Source: Neisseria sp. Marseille-Q5346 (GTDB lineage Bacteria; Pseudomonadota; Gammaproteobacteria; Burkholderiales; Neisseriaceae). From it: a DNA stretch of 64,000 nt. This document shows positions 47,622-57,200 of the stretch, piece by piece. How positions within the stretch are numbered: the first letter of the stretch is position 1; every line of letters begins with the position of its first letter. Below the pieces are notes generated by a model. That model saw nothing but the letters and a program-made list of their open reading frames with translations. It ran no database searches and was not told the DNA's origin. The position numbers were made by a program, and so were the translations under genes. The DNA lies in NCBI RefSeq assembly GCF_946902045.1, contig NZ_OX336253.1:1364001-1428000 (forward strand), read 5' to 3'.

Positions 47622-47957
47622 ATGTCCCTACCTCCCTGCCCGAAATGCCACTCGGAATACACTTACGAAGACGGTGCTCAATACGTTTGCCCTGAGTGTG
47701 CCCATGAGTGGAACGAGGCCGATGCTGCGGCTGCAAGCGATGATGCCTTGGAAGTCAAAGATGCCAACGGCGCGGTATTGCAAGATGGCGATACGGTTGT
47801 CTTGATTAAAGATTTGAAAGTCAAAGGCAGCTCTATGGTCATCAAGCAAGGCACCAAAGTCAAAGGCATCCGCCTGCAAGAGGGCGACCACAATATCGGT
47901 TGTAAAATCGATGGCAGCGCGATGAACTTGAAATCTGAGTTCGTCAAAAAAGCCTAA
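47622..47957 (+). CDS. yjdM: YjdM (PhnA-type) zinc-ribbon protein
   Basis: This 111-residue protein begins with a zinc ribbon ([20 protein letters not shown], then PECAHEW; two CxxC pairs) followed by the PhnA domain with [38 protein letters not shown] and [12 protein letters not shown]. coli PhnA/YjdM was named from phosphonate gene mapping, but its role is uncertain; some PhnA proteins hydrolyse phosphonoacetate. AAGGAAACCTCATG sets the start. It lies 59 bp after the coiled-coil gene, with no terminator between. Confidence 0.92.
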   Translation: MSLPPCPKCHSEYTYEDGAQYVCPECAHEWNEADAAAASDDALEVKDANGAVLQDGDTVVLIKDLKVKGSSMVIKQGTKVKGIRLQEGDHNIGCKIDGSAMNLKSEFVKKA

Positions 47958-47971
47958 AGATTTTATCTTTG

Positions 47972-48014
47972 AAAGGCCGTCTGAAATCCGAAGATTAGGA
48001 TTCAGACGGCCTTT
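47972..48014 (+). terminator. Inverted DUS terminator of yjdM
   Basis: AAAGGCCGTCTGAAATCC and its near-inverse with a short loop lie 14 bp after the stop. Confidence 0.85.
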
Positions 48015-48173
48015 GTGCATTTCATTCAAAATAAAATAAATCTTTATTTAAAATTAAATAAATTGAATAGGATTGAATTTCAGGCCGTCTGAAAAAGCGG
48101 CGGCAAAATGTTCCGCACATATGCGGGTGTAAAACCGTTAAAATAACGCTTTCCCCTATTCTACGGAACCATT

Positions 48174-50483
48174 ATGCCTCAGCCGACCGCCAAACAGATT
48201 TTGCACGAAGTATTCGGTTATCCCGAATTTCGTGGCAAGCAGGAGGCTATCGTCAATGCTTTGGCCGGCGGCGAGAGTTTGATGGTGCTGATGCCGACGG
48301 GCGGGGGCAAGTCTTTGTGTTACCAGATTCCGGCGCTGATGCGCGAAGGCGTGGCGGTTGTCGTATCGCCGCTGATTGCGCTGATGAACGACCAAGTAGC
48401 CAGCCTGCATGTGGCCGGGATTGAAGCGGCGGCAGTCAACAGCAGCACATCGGCAGATGAGGCGCGCGAGATTGCCGACAAGCTTGCCCAAGGCCGTCTG
48501 AAACTGCTTTATGTCGCACCGGAACGCTTGGTTACCGACCGCTTTTTACGTTTTCTCGACCAACAAACCGTCAGCCTGTTTGCCATTGATGAGGCGCATT
48601 GCGTCAGCCAATGGGGACACGATTTCCGCCCCGAATATCAACAGCTCGGCATGCTTGCCGAACGCTATCCGAACATCCCGCGCATCGCCCTGACCGCTAC
48701 CGCCGATGCGGCCACGCGCGCCGACATCAAGCATTATCTGCACTTGGACAATGCGCCCGAATTTATCTCCAGCTTTGACCGCCCGAATATTTATTATCAG
48801 GTTATCGAAAAAAATAATGGCAAAAAACAATTGCTGGATTTTATCCGTAAGCAGATGCATGGGCAAAGCGGCATTGTGTATTGTTTAAGCCGCAAAAAAG
48901 TCGAGGATGTGGCGCAGTTTTTGTGTGAAAACGGCTTGGAGGCGATTCCGTATCATGCCGGTTTGAGCATGGATGTGCGCGAGGAAAACCAACGCCGCTT
49001 TACGCATGAAGACAATATTATTGTGGTGGCGACCGTGGCGTTCGGCATGGGCATAGACAAACCCGACGTGCGCTTTGTCGCCCATCTCGATATGCCCCAA
49101 AGTGTCGAACATTTCTATCAGGAATCGGGGCGCGCCGGCCGTGACGGGCTGCCTGCTGTGAGCTGGCTGTGTTACGGCTTGAACGATTGGGTGTTGCTGC
49201 GTGAACGGATTGCCGAAGGCAACAGCGACGAAGTGCAAAAGCAAATCGAAATGCAAAAACTCGATGCCATGCTTTCCGTCTGCGAAACCGCCGCTTGCCG
49301 CCGCGTGTTGCTGCTCAAACATTTCGGCGAAGAATCCGAACCCTGCGGCCATTGCGACAACTGCCTGCATCCGCCCGTACGGTTTGACGGCACGGTGTTG
49401 GTGCAAAAATTACTCAGCTGCGTGTACCGCGCCGGACAACGTTTTGCCGCCGGTTACATCACCAACCTTTTGCGCGGCAAAAGCGACGATTGGATACAGC
49501 GCAACGGCCATGACAAGTTATCCACATTCGGCATCGGCAGCGAACAGACCGACAAGGAATGGCGCAGCGTTATCCGCCAGTGCATCAGCCTGGGCTATCT
49601 CACCGTCAACGTCGAGCAGCATCAAGCCCTGCAGCTGACCGAAGCGGCAAAAAAAGTCCTCAAGGGCGAAACTGAAGTCATGTTGCGTCCCTTGCGCCGT
49701 GAAAAAACGGCCACCCAAAAGCCGAAAGACGATTGGTTGCGTACCGAGCGTGAAGAGCGTTTGTGGCAGGCATTGCGCCAGTGGCGGCAACAACGCGCCC
49801 GGGCAGAGGAAGTGCCGGCCTATGTGGTTTGCGGCGACAAAACCCTGCGCGATATTGTCGAAAAAATGCCCCGAAGTTTGGAAGATTTACATCAAATCTA
49901 CGGCTTGGGCGAGGCGAAAATCAATAAATTCGGTTTAGAGATACTCGACGTTTGCGAAACGGCTGAAGCCGGTACGGTTTCCACAGACAGCGCACAAGTT
50001 ATCCACAGCTTAGGCGAGCGCGAACAGGCCTTAAAACAGGCTTTGGAAACTTGGCGCGAGCAGCAGGCAAGTGCCGATCAAGTAACGCTGGGTACGGTGT
50101 TCTCCAACGAAAGCATGGATGATTTGCTGACCAATACGCCTGCCGAACCCATCGACCTTTTAGGCGTGTATAAACTCGGCGAAAAACGTATCGAACAATA
50201 CGGCGAGGGCATTTTAAACATCTGCCGCCCATTTTCAGACGGCCTGAGTGAAGAGGACAAACGCAAACGCCGATTGATGCGTCGTCTGCTTCAGTGGAAT
50301 ATCGATACTGCCCGCCATGAAGGGCTCGAAGCCTATCAGATATGCAGCAAAGTCACCTTGCGCGCCATTGCCGCCCGACGGCCGCAAGATTTGGCGGAGC
50401 TGGCGGAAATCCACGGCATGAATGAGGAGAAAACCGACAAATACGGCGCAGAAATTGTCGAATTGTGTAAACAAGCGGATTGA
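48174..50483 (+). CDS. recQ: ATP-dependent DNA helicase RecQ with multiple HRDC domains
   Basis: This 769-residue protein is longer than the E. coli enzyme (about 610). Helicase motifs are [16 protein letters not shown] (Walker A), [18 protein letters not shown] and [13 protein letters not shown]. The RecQ-Ct zinc region has CETAACRR...CGHCDNC, followed by a winged helix. After residue 520 come three similar HRDC-type modules with the recurring patterns [33 protein letters not shown] and [17 protein letters not shown]. Three HRDC domains are typical of Neisseria, where RecQ acts in repair and pilin antigenic variation. Two perfect DnaA-box words occur inside. Confidence 0.97.
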   Translation: MPQPTAKQILHEVFGYPEFRGKQEAIVNALAGGESLMVLMPTGGGKSLCYQIPALMREGVAVVVSPLIALMNDQVASLHVAGIEAAAVNSSTSADEAREIADKLAQGRLKLLYVAPERLVTDRFLRFLDQQTVSLFAIDEAHCVSQWGHDFRPEYQQLGMLAERYPNIPRIALTATADAATRADIKHYLHLDNAPEFISSFDRPNIYYQVIEKNNGKKQLLDFIRKQMHGQSGIVYCLSRKKVEDVAQFLCENGLEAIPYHAGLSMDVREENQRRFTHEDNIIVVATVAFGMGIDKPDVRFVAHLDMPQSVEHFYQESGRAGRDGLPAVSWLCYGLNDWVLLRERIAEGNSDEVQKQIEMQKLDAMLSVCETAACRRVLLLKHFGEESEPCGHCDNCLHPPVRFDGTVLVQKLLSCVYRAGQRFAAGYITNLLRGKSDDWIQRNGHDKLSTFGIGSEQTDKEWRSVIRQCISLGYLTVNVEQHQALQLTEAAKKVLKGETEVMLRPLRREKTATQKPKDDWLRTEREERLWQALRQWRQQRARAEEVPAYVVCGDKTLRDIVEKMPRSLEDLHQIYGLGEAKINKFGLEILDVCETAEAGTVSTDSAQVIHSLGEREQALKQALETWREQQASADQVTLGTVFSNESMDDLLTNTPAEPIDLLGVYKLGEKRIEQYGEGILNICRPFSDGLSEEDKRKRRLMRRLLQWNIDTARHEGLEAYQICSKVTLRAIAARRPQDLAELAEIHGMNEEKTDKYGAEIVELCKQAD

Positions 50484-50503
50484 TTGACCGCGTTCATCAT
50501 TAG

Positions 50504-50548
50504 AGGCCGTCTGAAACCCAATCAAGCATGGTGTTTCAGACGGCCTTT
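50504..50548 (+). terminator. Inverted DUS terminator of recQ
   Basis: AGGCCGTCTGAAAC pairs with its inverse across a 17-nt loop and ends CCTTTTGAATTTTT. Confidence 0.82.
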
Positions 50549-50599
50549 TGAATTTTTAATCTTTATAAAACAATGAATAAGAAAATAACTTTATTTATT

Positions 50600-50629
50600 T
50601 CGTCAGTTTTTTAAAGCTGCCGCGTCTAA
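50600..50629 (+). promoter_or_regulatory. Predicted ECF-type promoter of the bufferin/sigma operon
   Basis: GTCAGTTTTT at 50602-50611 and CGTCTAA at 50623-50629 repeat the elements seen upstream of msrAB (27628-27657). Nineteen of 30 positions over the whole block are identical, with the same spacing. This suggests direct control of the operon by its own ECF sigma factor (autoregulation). Confidence 0.6.
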
Positions 50630-50705
50630 ACAGGCATGAAAGATGGGATGGTGCCGATGGATTTTTCGTCTCATCCCATTCGACACACATCGATTAGGAA
50701 AATAA

Positions 50706-51155
50706 ATGAACACCTCATCCAACCCCTCTTGGCAGGCTGCTTTCGGCTTGTTGACGCTCAGGCTTTTTGCCGCGTATGAATTTCTTGAATCCGGCCTGGA
50801 AAAATGGAACGGGGAAAACTGGTTTGCAGAAATAAACAGTCAATTTCCCTTTCCGTTCAATTTGTTGCCGGATACGGTCAACTGGAATTTGGCCATGTGG
50901 GCGGAACTGGTTTTGCCTGCGTTGCTCATCGTCGGCTTGGCAACGCGGCTGTCCGCGCTGGGATTGATGGTTGTAACGGCTGTCGCATGGTCTGCGGTAC
51001 ATGCCGGCTTGGGGTACAATGTGTGCGACAACGGTTATAAAATGGCACTGATTTATTTGGTGGTTTTATTTCCTGTCCTATTGCAGGGCGCAGGCCGTTT
51101 GTCTTTGGATGCCCTGCTGAAGAAACGCTGTTGCCGTATCAAGCATTTTCTTTAA
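50706..51155 (+). CDS. DoxX family membrane protein (bufferin operon)
   Basis: This 149-residue protein has four hydrophobic segments. DoxX features are the N-terminal LLTLRLFAAYEFLESGLEKW, the loop INSQFPFPFNLLPDTVNWNL, WAELVLPALLIVGLATRLSA, and VTAVAWSAVHAGLGYNVCDN. DoxX-like proteins often sit beside MNIO-modified peptide genes (HvfD in Haemophilus), where they are thought to serve membrane redox or peptide handling. It is the first gene after the predicted ECF promoter, 98 bp before the precursor peptide gene. Confidence 0.9.
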   Translation: MNTSSNPSWQAAFGLLTLRLFAAYEFLESGLEKWNGENWFAEINSQFPFPFNLLPDTVNWNLAMWAELVLPALLIVGLATRLSALGLMVVTAVAWSAVHAGLGYNVCDNGYKMALIYLVVLFPVLLQGAGRLSLDALLKKRCCRIKHFL

Positions 51156-51253
51156 GGATTATCTTTAAGGATTAATGGTCGCGGGCCGACTTTAAATGCC
51201 CGATATTATCCCTTGATTTGTTTTTAAACCCATATTTTAAAAAGGAAGTTGAA

Positions 51254-51526
51254 ATGAAAAAAAATGTAGCTGCTGCTCTGGCCGGTGCACTGTCCCTGTC
51301 TTTGGCTGCCGGTGTTGTTGCCGCTGATAAAGCTGCCAGCGACGTGGCCGTTGAGAAAACTGTTAAAGCTGCCGAAGGTACTTGCGGCGCGGCTGCCAAA
51401 GCCGGTGAAGGTTCTTGCGGCGCAGCCATGAAAAAAGCACACGCCAAAAAAGGCAAAGCATCTAAAGCCAAAGCTGCCAAAGTAGTAGAAGGCAAATGCG
51501 GCGAAGGTAAATGCGGTTCTAAATAA
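51254..51526 (+). CDS. bufA: Bufferin-type RiPP precursor with four EGxCG motifs
   Basis: This 90-residue precursor starts at MKKNVAAALAGALS (AAAAAGGAAGTTGAAATG); a 12-codon upstream extension is rejected. A Sec signal peptide (to about residue 24, GVVAADKA) is followed by an Ala/Lys-rich chain. The chain has four Cys, each in an EGxCG motif: EGTCG (41-45), EGSCG (52-56), EGKCG (79-83) and EGKCG (84-88). EGxCG Cys are the substrates of MNIO enzymes, which turn them into oxazolone/thioamide or related groups that bind copper. The next genes encode such an enzyme and its partner. The product would be exported and buffer copper in the periplasm. Confidence 0.88.
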   Translation: MKKNVAAALAGALSLSLAAGVVAADKAASDVAVEKTVKAAEGTCGAAAKAGEGSCGAAMKKAHAKKGKASKAKAAKVVEGKCGEGKCGSK

Positions 51527-51543
51527 TCCTGAACATACCTTTA

Positions 51544-51580
51544 ACAAAGTCGCATTTTACAAACGAAAATGCGACTTTGT
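51544..51580 (+). terminator. Strong hairpin between precursor and MNIO genes
   Basis: A perfect 15-bp stem (ACAAAGTCGCATTTT with its inverse) and 7-nt loop lie 17 bp after the precursor stop. No T-run follows. It may partly terminate or protect the upstream mRNA, so that precursor exceeds enzyme, as is common in RiPP operons. It is not made of uptake sequences. Confidence 0.65.
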
Positions 51581-51611
51581 CGTTCATACGGCACCATAAC
51601 AGGACATCACC

Positions 51612-52454
51612 ATGATTCAACATGCAGGCTTGGGCTACCGCCGCGACTTGGCGGAAGACTTCCTCTCGCTTTCAGACGACAGCCCGATACGCTTTATCGA
51701 AGCCGCCCCCGAAAACTGGCTGAAAATGGGCGGCAGGGCGCGCAAACAGTTTGACCGCGTGGCGGAACGGCTGCCGCTGGCGTTGCACGGATTATCCATG
51801 TCGTTGGGCGGACAAGCCCCACTGGATACCGATTTGATAGACGGAATCAAAGAAATGATGCGCCGTTATGACTGCACGTTTTTCTCCGACCATTTGAGCT
51901 ATTGCCACGACGGCGGTCATCTTTACGATTTGTTGCCGCTGCCTTTCACTGAAGAAATGGTGCAACATACCGCGCGCCGTATCCGCGAAGTGCAAGACCG
52001 GTTGGGCTGCCGTATTGCCGTAGAAAATACCTCCTACTACCTGCATTCTCCGCTTGCCGAGATGAACGAGGTTGAGTTCCTTAACGCAGTTGCCCGTGAA
52101 GCCGACTGCGGCATTCATTTGGACGTGAACAATATTTACGTCAACGCCGTCAATCACGGCCTGTTGTCGCCTGAAGCCTTTTTAGAAAATGTGGATGCAG
52201 GGCGCGTGTGCTATATCCATATTGCCGGACATGATGTGGAAACGCCCGAGCTTTTGATTGATACGCATGGCGCGGCGGTTTTGCCGACCGTTTGGGATTT
52301 ACTCGAACTCGCCTATGCCAAACTGCCGACGATTCCGCCCACCCTGTTGGAACGCGATTTCAATTTTCCGCCTTTTGCCGAACTCGAAGCCGAAGTCGCC
52401 AAAATCGCCGACTATCAAATGCGTGCCGGAAAGGAATACCGCCGTGCAGCCTGA
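51612..52454 (+). CDS. bufB: DUF692 multinuclear non-heme iron oxidase (MNIO)
   Basis: This 280-residue TIM-barrel protein has the DUF692 motif series: [77 protein letters not shown] and [20 protein letters not shown]. The His, Glu, Asp and Asn residues in these are the iron ligands in characterised MNIOs. Such enzymes use iron and oxygen to remodel Cys of partner peptides, here presumably the EGxCG precursor just upstream. It overlaps the next gene by 11 bp. Conservation of the metal ligands argues for activity. Confidence 0.95.
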   Translation: MIQHAGLGYRRDLAEDFLSLSDDSPIRFIEAAPENWLKMGGRARKQFDRVAERLPLALHGLSMSLGGQAPLDTDLIDGIKEMMRRYDCTFFSDHLSYCHDGGHLYDLLPLPFTEEMVQHTARRIREVQDRLGCRIAVENTSYYLHSPLAEMNEVEFLNAVAREADCGIHLDVNNIYVNAVNHGLLSPEAFLENVDAGRVCYIHIAGHDVETPELLIDTHGAAVLPTVWDLLELAYAKLPTIPPTLLERDFNFPPFAELEAEVAKIADYQMRAGKEYRRAA

Positions 52455-53130
52455 AACTTCCGCCCAATACCAACACCGCTTTGCCCAAGCCATACGCGAA
52501 GGCAAAGCCGCAGACGGATTGCCGCAAGAGCGGTTGAATGTCTATATCCGCCTGATACGCAACAATATTCACAGCTTTATCGACCGCTGCTATACCGAAA
52601 CGCTGCAATACTTTGACAGCGAAGAATGGGGCCGTCTGAAAGAAGGTTTCGTCCGCGACGCGCGCGCCCAAACGCCCTATTTTCAAGAAATCCCCGGCGA
52701 GTTCCTCCGATATTGCCAAAGCTTGCCGCTTTCAGACGATCTCTTGGCATTGATGGACTTTGAACACACCCAGCTGCTCGCCGAAACCGCTCAGACCGAT
52801 AGCCAAACAACCCATGCCGATTCAGACGATTTGGCTTACACCCTTTCTCCCGCCGCCTTTGTGCGCCGTTATCAGTATGACGTGACGGACGAATTACAGG
52901 AGGCGGAAACCGCCGTTTTGGTGTGGCGCGATAAGGAAGACGACGTGATGTATCAAACGCTTGATGGATTCGGCGCATTATTGCTGGAAACACTGGTAGA
53001 AACGCTCGCTTCCCTAAACGGCCTGCAAACCATGCTGGCAGAGTTCATGCCGTCTGAAAATGCTTGGCAGGACGCATTAAGGCAGAAATGGACGGAATGG
53101 CTGGAACAGGGCATTTTGGTTGCAGCATAA
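52444..53130 (+). CDS. bufC: DUF2063 partner protein of the MNIO enzyme
   Basis: This 228-residue protein starts at a GTG ([17 protein letters not shown]) inside the end of bufB, with AAGGAATACC before it; a longer frame inside bufB is rejected. The N-terminal DUF2063 domain has [20 protein letters not shown] and [15 protein letters not shown]-terminal domain contains [32 protein letters not shown] and a helical tail. In other MNIO systems this protein recruits the precursor leader to the oxidase. Translational coupling (11-bp overlap) supports a stoichiometric complex. An uptake sequence (GRLK) is embedded near 52630. Confidence 0.92.
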   Translation: MQPETSAQYQHRFAQAIREGKAADGLPQERLNVYIRLIRNNIHSFIDRCYTETLQYFDSEEWGRLKEGFVRDARAQTPYFQEIPGEFLRYCQSLPLSDDLLALMDFEHTQLLAETAQTDSQTTHADSDDLAYTLSPAAFVRRYQYDVTDELQEAETAVLVWRDKEDDVMYQTLDGFGALLLETLVETLASLNGLQTMLAEFMPSENAWQDALRQKWTEWLEQGILVAA

Positions 53131-53272
53131 ATCAAGGCCGTCTGAAACGGGCGCAGTCGGTTTCGGCGAAACAAAAATACTACTGAAATCGTTTATAGAT
53201 TCAATCGCATACTCTTGCCGTATCAGCGTAAAATCAAAAGTATATTGATCATTCCTTTCATACTGATACATT

Positions 53273-53851
53273 ATGGCCCTACCCGAACTGACTGATGCCG
53301 AACTTGCCGAATCCCGTAAACTGCTGCTGCGCTTTGCCCATATCCAGCTGCCCGACCGCCCCGATTTGGCGGAAGACCTCGTACAGGAAACCATGCTTTC
53401 CGCCTACCGTGCGGCCGAGGGTTTCAAAGGCGACGCCCAAGTGAGCAGCTGGCTGTTTGCAATCTTAAAAAACAAAATTACCGACTGCCTGCGCCAAATC
53501 GGACGGCAACGCCAAGTTTTCGTCACGCGCGACGAAGAAGCTTTGGATGAAGCCTTTGAAGGACATTTTGCCGCCGACGGGCATTGGACGGATGAAGGAC
53601 AGCCTCAGGGTTGGGACTCGCCCGAAGCCAGTTTGAACAATAAAGAGTTCTACCAAGTTCTGCAGACCTGCCTCTACTATCTGCCAGAAAACACCGCCCG
53701 CGTGTTTACCATGAAAGAGATTCTCGGTTTTTCAAGCGATGAAATCCGCGAGCAATGCGGCATCAGCCATGCCAACTATCACACCATCATGCACCGCGCG
53801 CGTGAAACCTTGCGCCAGTGCCTGCAAATCAAATGGTTCTCCCATGCCTGA
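53273..53851 (+). CDS. rpoE: ECF-type RNA polymerase sigma factor
   Basis: This 192-residue group 4 sigma factor has region 2 (LVQETMLSAYRAAEGFKGDA, then SSWLFAILKNKITDCLRQI) and region 4 (YLPENTARVFTMKEILGF, then SSDEIREQCGISHANYHTIM). An acidic linker separates them. It matches the neisserial ECF factor reported to control msrAB and its own operon. It lies 142 bp after bufC with no intervening terminator, and 12 bp before the anti-sigma gene. It is probably released under oxidative or envelope stress. Confidence 0.94.
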   Translation: MALPELTDAELAESRKLLLRFAHIQLPDRPDLAEDLVQETMLSAYRAAEGFKGDAQVSSWLFAILKNKITDCLRQIGRQRQVFVTRDEEALDEAFEGHFAADGHWTDEGQPQGWDSPEASLNNKEFYQVLQTCLYYLPENTARVFTMKEILGFSSDEIREQCGISHANYHTIMHRARETLRQCLQIKWFSHA

Positions 53852-53863
53852 CAGGAAAATGCC

Positions 53864-54037
53864 ATGAAAAAATGCCGCAAAATAACCGATCTGATTTCCA
53901 AACAGCAAGACCAAGTGCGTCTCAGTCTTTTTAACCGCATTGCCCTTGCCGTCCACCTGTCGCTCTGCCCCCGTTGCCGTGAATATAAGAAACAGCTCGA
54001 ATTAATCAGCAACGCCATGCACAAGATATTTCGATGA
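53864..54037 (+). CDS. mseR: Small zinc-type anti-sigma factor
   Basis: This is a 57-residue protein, short enough to be missed by many ORF cut-offs. It begins MKKCRKITDLISKQQDQVRL after AGGAAAATGCC, 12 bp after the sigma gene stop. AVHLSLCPRCREY holds HxxxCxxC, the ZAS zinc motif of anti-sigma factors. Loss of zinc through Cys oxidation would free the sigma factor. Meningococcal MseR is the known counterpart. Unlike many anti-sigmas it has no membrane span, so it probably senses cytoplasmic oxidants. Confidence 0.88.
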   Translation: MKKCRKITDLISKQQDQVRLSLFNRIALAVHLSLCPRCREYKKQLELISNAMHKIFR

Positions 54038-54041
54038 TTAA

Positions 54042-54090
54042 AAAAAGGCCGTCTGAAACCTGCCCCTGTCAGTTTCAGACGGCCTTTTTG
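54042..54090 (+). terminator. Inverted DUS terminator of the bufferin/sigma operon
   Basis: AAAAAGGCCGTCTGAAAC pairs with its inverse across a 12-nt loop and TTTTTG tail, starting 5 bp after the anti-sigma stop. Confidence 0.88.
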
Positions 54091-54229
54091 TATCTGTTTG
54101 ATTTATCGCTAACCTTGAATAAGCCATGGTTTGCCACTCACTTTTTTAGCTGCATTTATTTTTAAACTTGCGCCGTTGACCTTTGTTTTTTGAGGCATGG
54201 CTGAAGATTCTAATACGGTAGAACAAGAT

Positions 54230-54266
54230 AAAGGCCGTCTGAAAGATGAATTTCAGACGGCCTTTT
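54230..54266 (-). terminator. Inverted DUS terminator of tamB
   Basis: AAAGGCCGTCTGAAA and its inverse with a 7-nt loop lie 10 bp after the tamB stop on the minus strand. Confidence 0.85.
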
Positions 54267-54275
54267 TCACGGCTT

Positions 54276-57200
54276 TTAGTGTTGTTCTTCCAGCTCGGGT
54301 TCGTCTTTGCCGAACCAGTTGTCAAAGCGGATGGTGTATTTCAACTCGCCGCCGGAGGAGCGCGTGCCGATGCGGGCAACGGCTTGGATAGCGCGGGTCA
54401 GTTGGTACACGAGTTTGACGGATTGTTCGGCGCTGGAGATGCCGTATTCGTAACCTGCGTAGAGGTTGTTGGTGAGCTGTTTGCCGACGGTCAGGACTTG
54501 TTCGGCAGGGTTGAGCTCGCCGGTTTGGGCGTTGCGGCTGCGTTTGCTGGTAAAGCCCAAATCATCGACAAGGCCGATGCGGTCGTTGACTTGACCGGCA
54601 AGCAGCGCGCTGGCGGCAGCGGAGAGTGTGGCGTTGTCGCCGTCGCTGCCGCTGCTGGCACGGTTGAGGATGAGCCAGGAGAGTTTGTCTTTTTCACTCA
54701 TGGCTTCTTTGGCAACCAAGGTTACGCGCGGATTGCTGAGGCTGCCGAGGACTTCGACACCTGCGCCGACCGGGGAGAGACGACGTTCGGCACGGATGTT
54801 GAGGTTCGGATCGGTCAGCGGGCCGACAAAGGAAACCGAGCCTTTGGTGATGTCGAGGTCTTGGCCGTAGGCTTTGTAGCGGCCTTTGACAACGCGCACG
54901 GTACCGACGCCTTGGACGGCTTCGCCCGGATGTGATGTGATGGCCAGTTTGCCGCCGATGGTAACGTCTGCGCCGTAGCCGACAAAACGGACATTGTCGT
55001 TGATGTTCAAGACAAGGTTCAGATTAATCGGCGTGGTGGCCGTTGCTTCTTTTTTGGTTTCGCCCAGTACAACCACGTCGTCATCGAGGGTCGGCATGGA
55101 GGATTTTTGCGAACCAAATCTGCCGTAGTCGGTGTTGAGCGTGCCGTTGAGCGATACGCCTTTTTCCGGATTGTAGAGGACTTTGGCCGCGCCGGAGAGC
55201 TGCAGTTGGCGGTTTGGACGCGAGAGGGTGCGGTATTTGTCGAAGACGATGTCCACGTCGACATCGGGGTTGGCGTTGGCAAGGTTGACCGCACCTTTGA
55301 GCTCAATCGTGCCGCCACGGTGGAATTTGAGGCTGTCGATCACCCATTTTTGACCCTGCAGGCGCGAACGCAATACGCCGTTGTCGAGAATCAGGCCTTG
55401 GGTTTGATGGCGGTAGTAGAGGTTGTCGCCGTTAATCAGGCCGCTTAGTTGCGGATCGTTCAGACGGCCTGCCAAGTTGACGGCGGCGTTCAGACGGCCT
55501 TTGAGGGTTTGGCCGACGGGCAGGAAGTTGCGGAAGACTTCGAGGTTGGCAACGTTCAGGTTGAGTTTGCCGCTCAGGGGGGCGGTGTCGAAGCTGGTAC
55601 CCTGACCGATGTTGACAGTACCGTCGGCACGGCCGTAATTGGTTTGGAGGTCGAGGTTGCTGTTGACGGTAGGCGAACCGAGTCGGCCGCCGATGGTGGC
55701 GGTCGCGTTCAGACGGCCTGCAATGCCTTGGGCTGTCGCCGGCATAAAGGATTTGAGCGAGCCTAAATCGGGAACGCTGATATTGACTTTGCCGCTGACG
55801 GGGGCGTTGTTGATGTTGTTGCCGAACTGTTGGGCGATGCCGAGCGTGCCGTCAACTTTACCGAAGCGGGTGTTGCCTTCCAGCGTGCTGTCGATGCGGC
55901 CGTTTTGGAAACGGGTGCGCAGGGCGAGCGCGGAAAGTCCCAAAGGCTGTTTGTTTTTCGGGTCTTTGACCGGCAGGATGATGTCGCCGCTTTGACGGTT
56001 GATGTTGAGGAAGCCGCGCGCGTTTTGACTGTACGCCAAATCCCAGTCGCCGCCCAAGACGAGGTTGTGTTCGATGGGCGGGGTGTAGAAGTTGTGCAAT
56101 TCGGTAATGTGCAGATTTTGCGCGCTGCCTTTACTGGTAATGCCGGCTTTTTTGTCCCAAACGAAATTTTGCAGGTTGAGGCTGCCGCCCATGGCTGCCC
56201 AGCGCGCGCTGCTGAGGGAAACGCGTTCGCTGCCGGCTTCGAGGTTGAGGCGGTTTTGCAGTTTGAGGTTGAACGCGCCGTTGATGTCGAGCGTGTCGAC
56301 CGTGCCTTTCCATTGGGTTTGGTCTTTGTTGAGGCCGCCGGTGGCGTTGAGGTCGAGCTTGTAGCGTTTGTTGTCCACCGCCATGCTGCTGTTGCCGCGG
56401 ATGTGGTGGTGCGAGCCTGTGCCGCTGATGAGCAGGTTGACGTTGTCAATCATGGCCGCGCCGCCGGAGACGGCGATGTGTTCGCCTTTAATATCGGCAC
56501 TCAACGGACGGTTGGTGTCGGGCGAACCTTTAAGTTTGAAGTCGAGGGTGCGGATATTTACGGTATTGGCGACTTTGAAGTTGCGCGCTTCGCCGTTCAA
56601 ATCGGCTTCAAGGGTTTTGAGGCCGTCTGAAAAACTGCCGGAGATGTAGCCGCGCGCGTTGAGCAGGCCGCCCAAGCCGAAGCCGAAACGCGACAAATCG
56701 GGGGCAGTAATGTTGAGGTTGAGGCGGTCGCCTTTTTGGCCGAAGCTGCCGTTGGTTTTGACGATGTTGCTGCCGAGGGTCAGGTCGGTCAGGGCGCGCG
56801 CAAGGTGTTTGTTTTCATAGGCGACGTCGGCTTTGCCGCTGAGCGGAACGCCGTTGAGCGTACTTGGTGCGAACTGCATTTTGCCGGCGAATTTCTCTTG
56901 CGCCAGTATACCGGTTAAGTTGATGTTGCCGTTGACGCTGCCTTGCGGAAGCTGCGGATCGATGCGCGCAGGGTTGAAGGCTTTGCTGACGATGTCCAAT
57001 TGCAGTTTGCGGTCTTTGAAGAGTTCGAGCGAGCCTTTGGCATTGAGTTCGCCGCCGTTTTGCGGAATCAGGCGGACTTTGTCGAGCTTGAGCGTGCGCT
57101 GGCCGAGCTGTTTGTCGGTTTGGAAAAACAGCATGCCGTCTGTACGCGCAAATCCGCTGTCGAGATTCCAGTTGACGACAGGGGAGGAGGTTTCGCCTTT

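Noticed and set aside
54090..54230. Possible small RNA or remnant gene between the two DUS hairpins
   Set aside because: About 140 bp with no coding frame, no promoter that stands out and no recognised fold.
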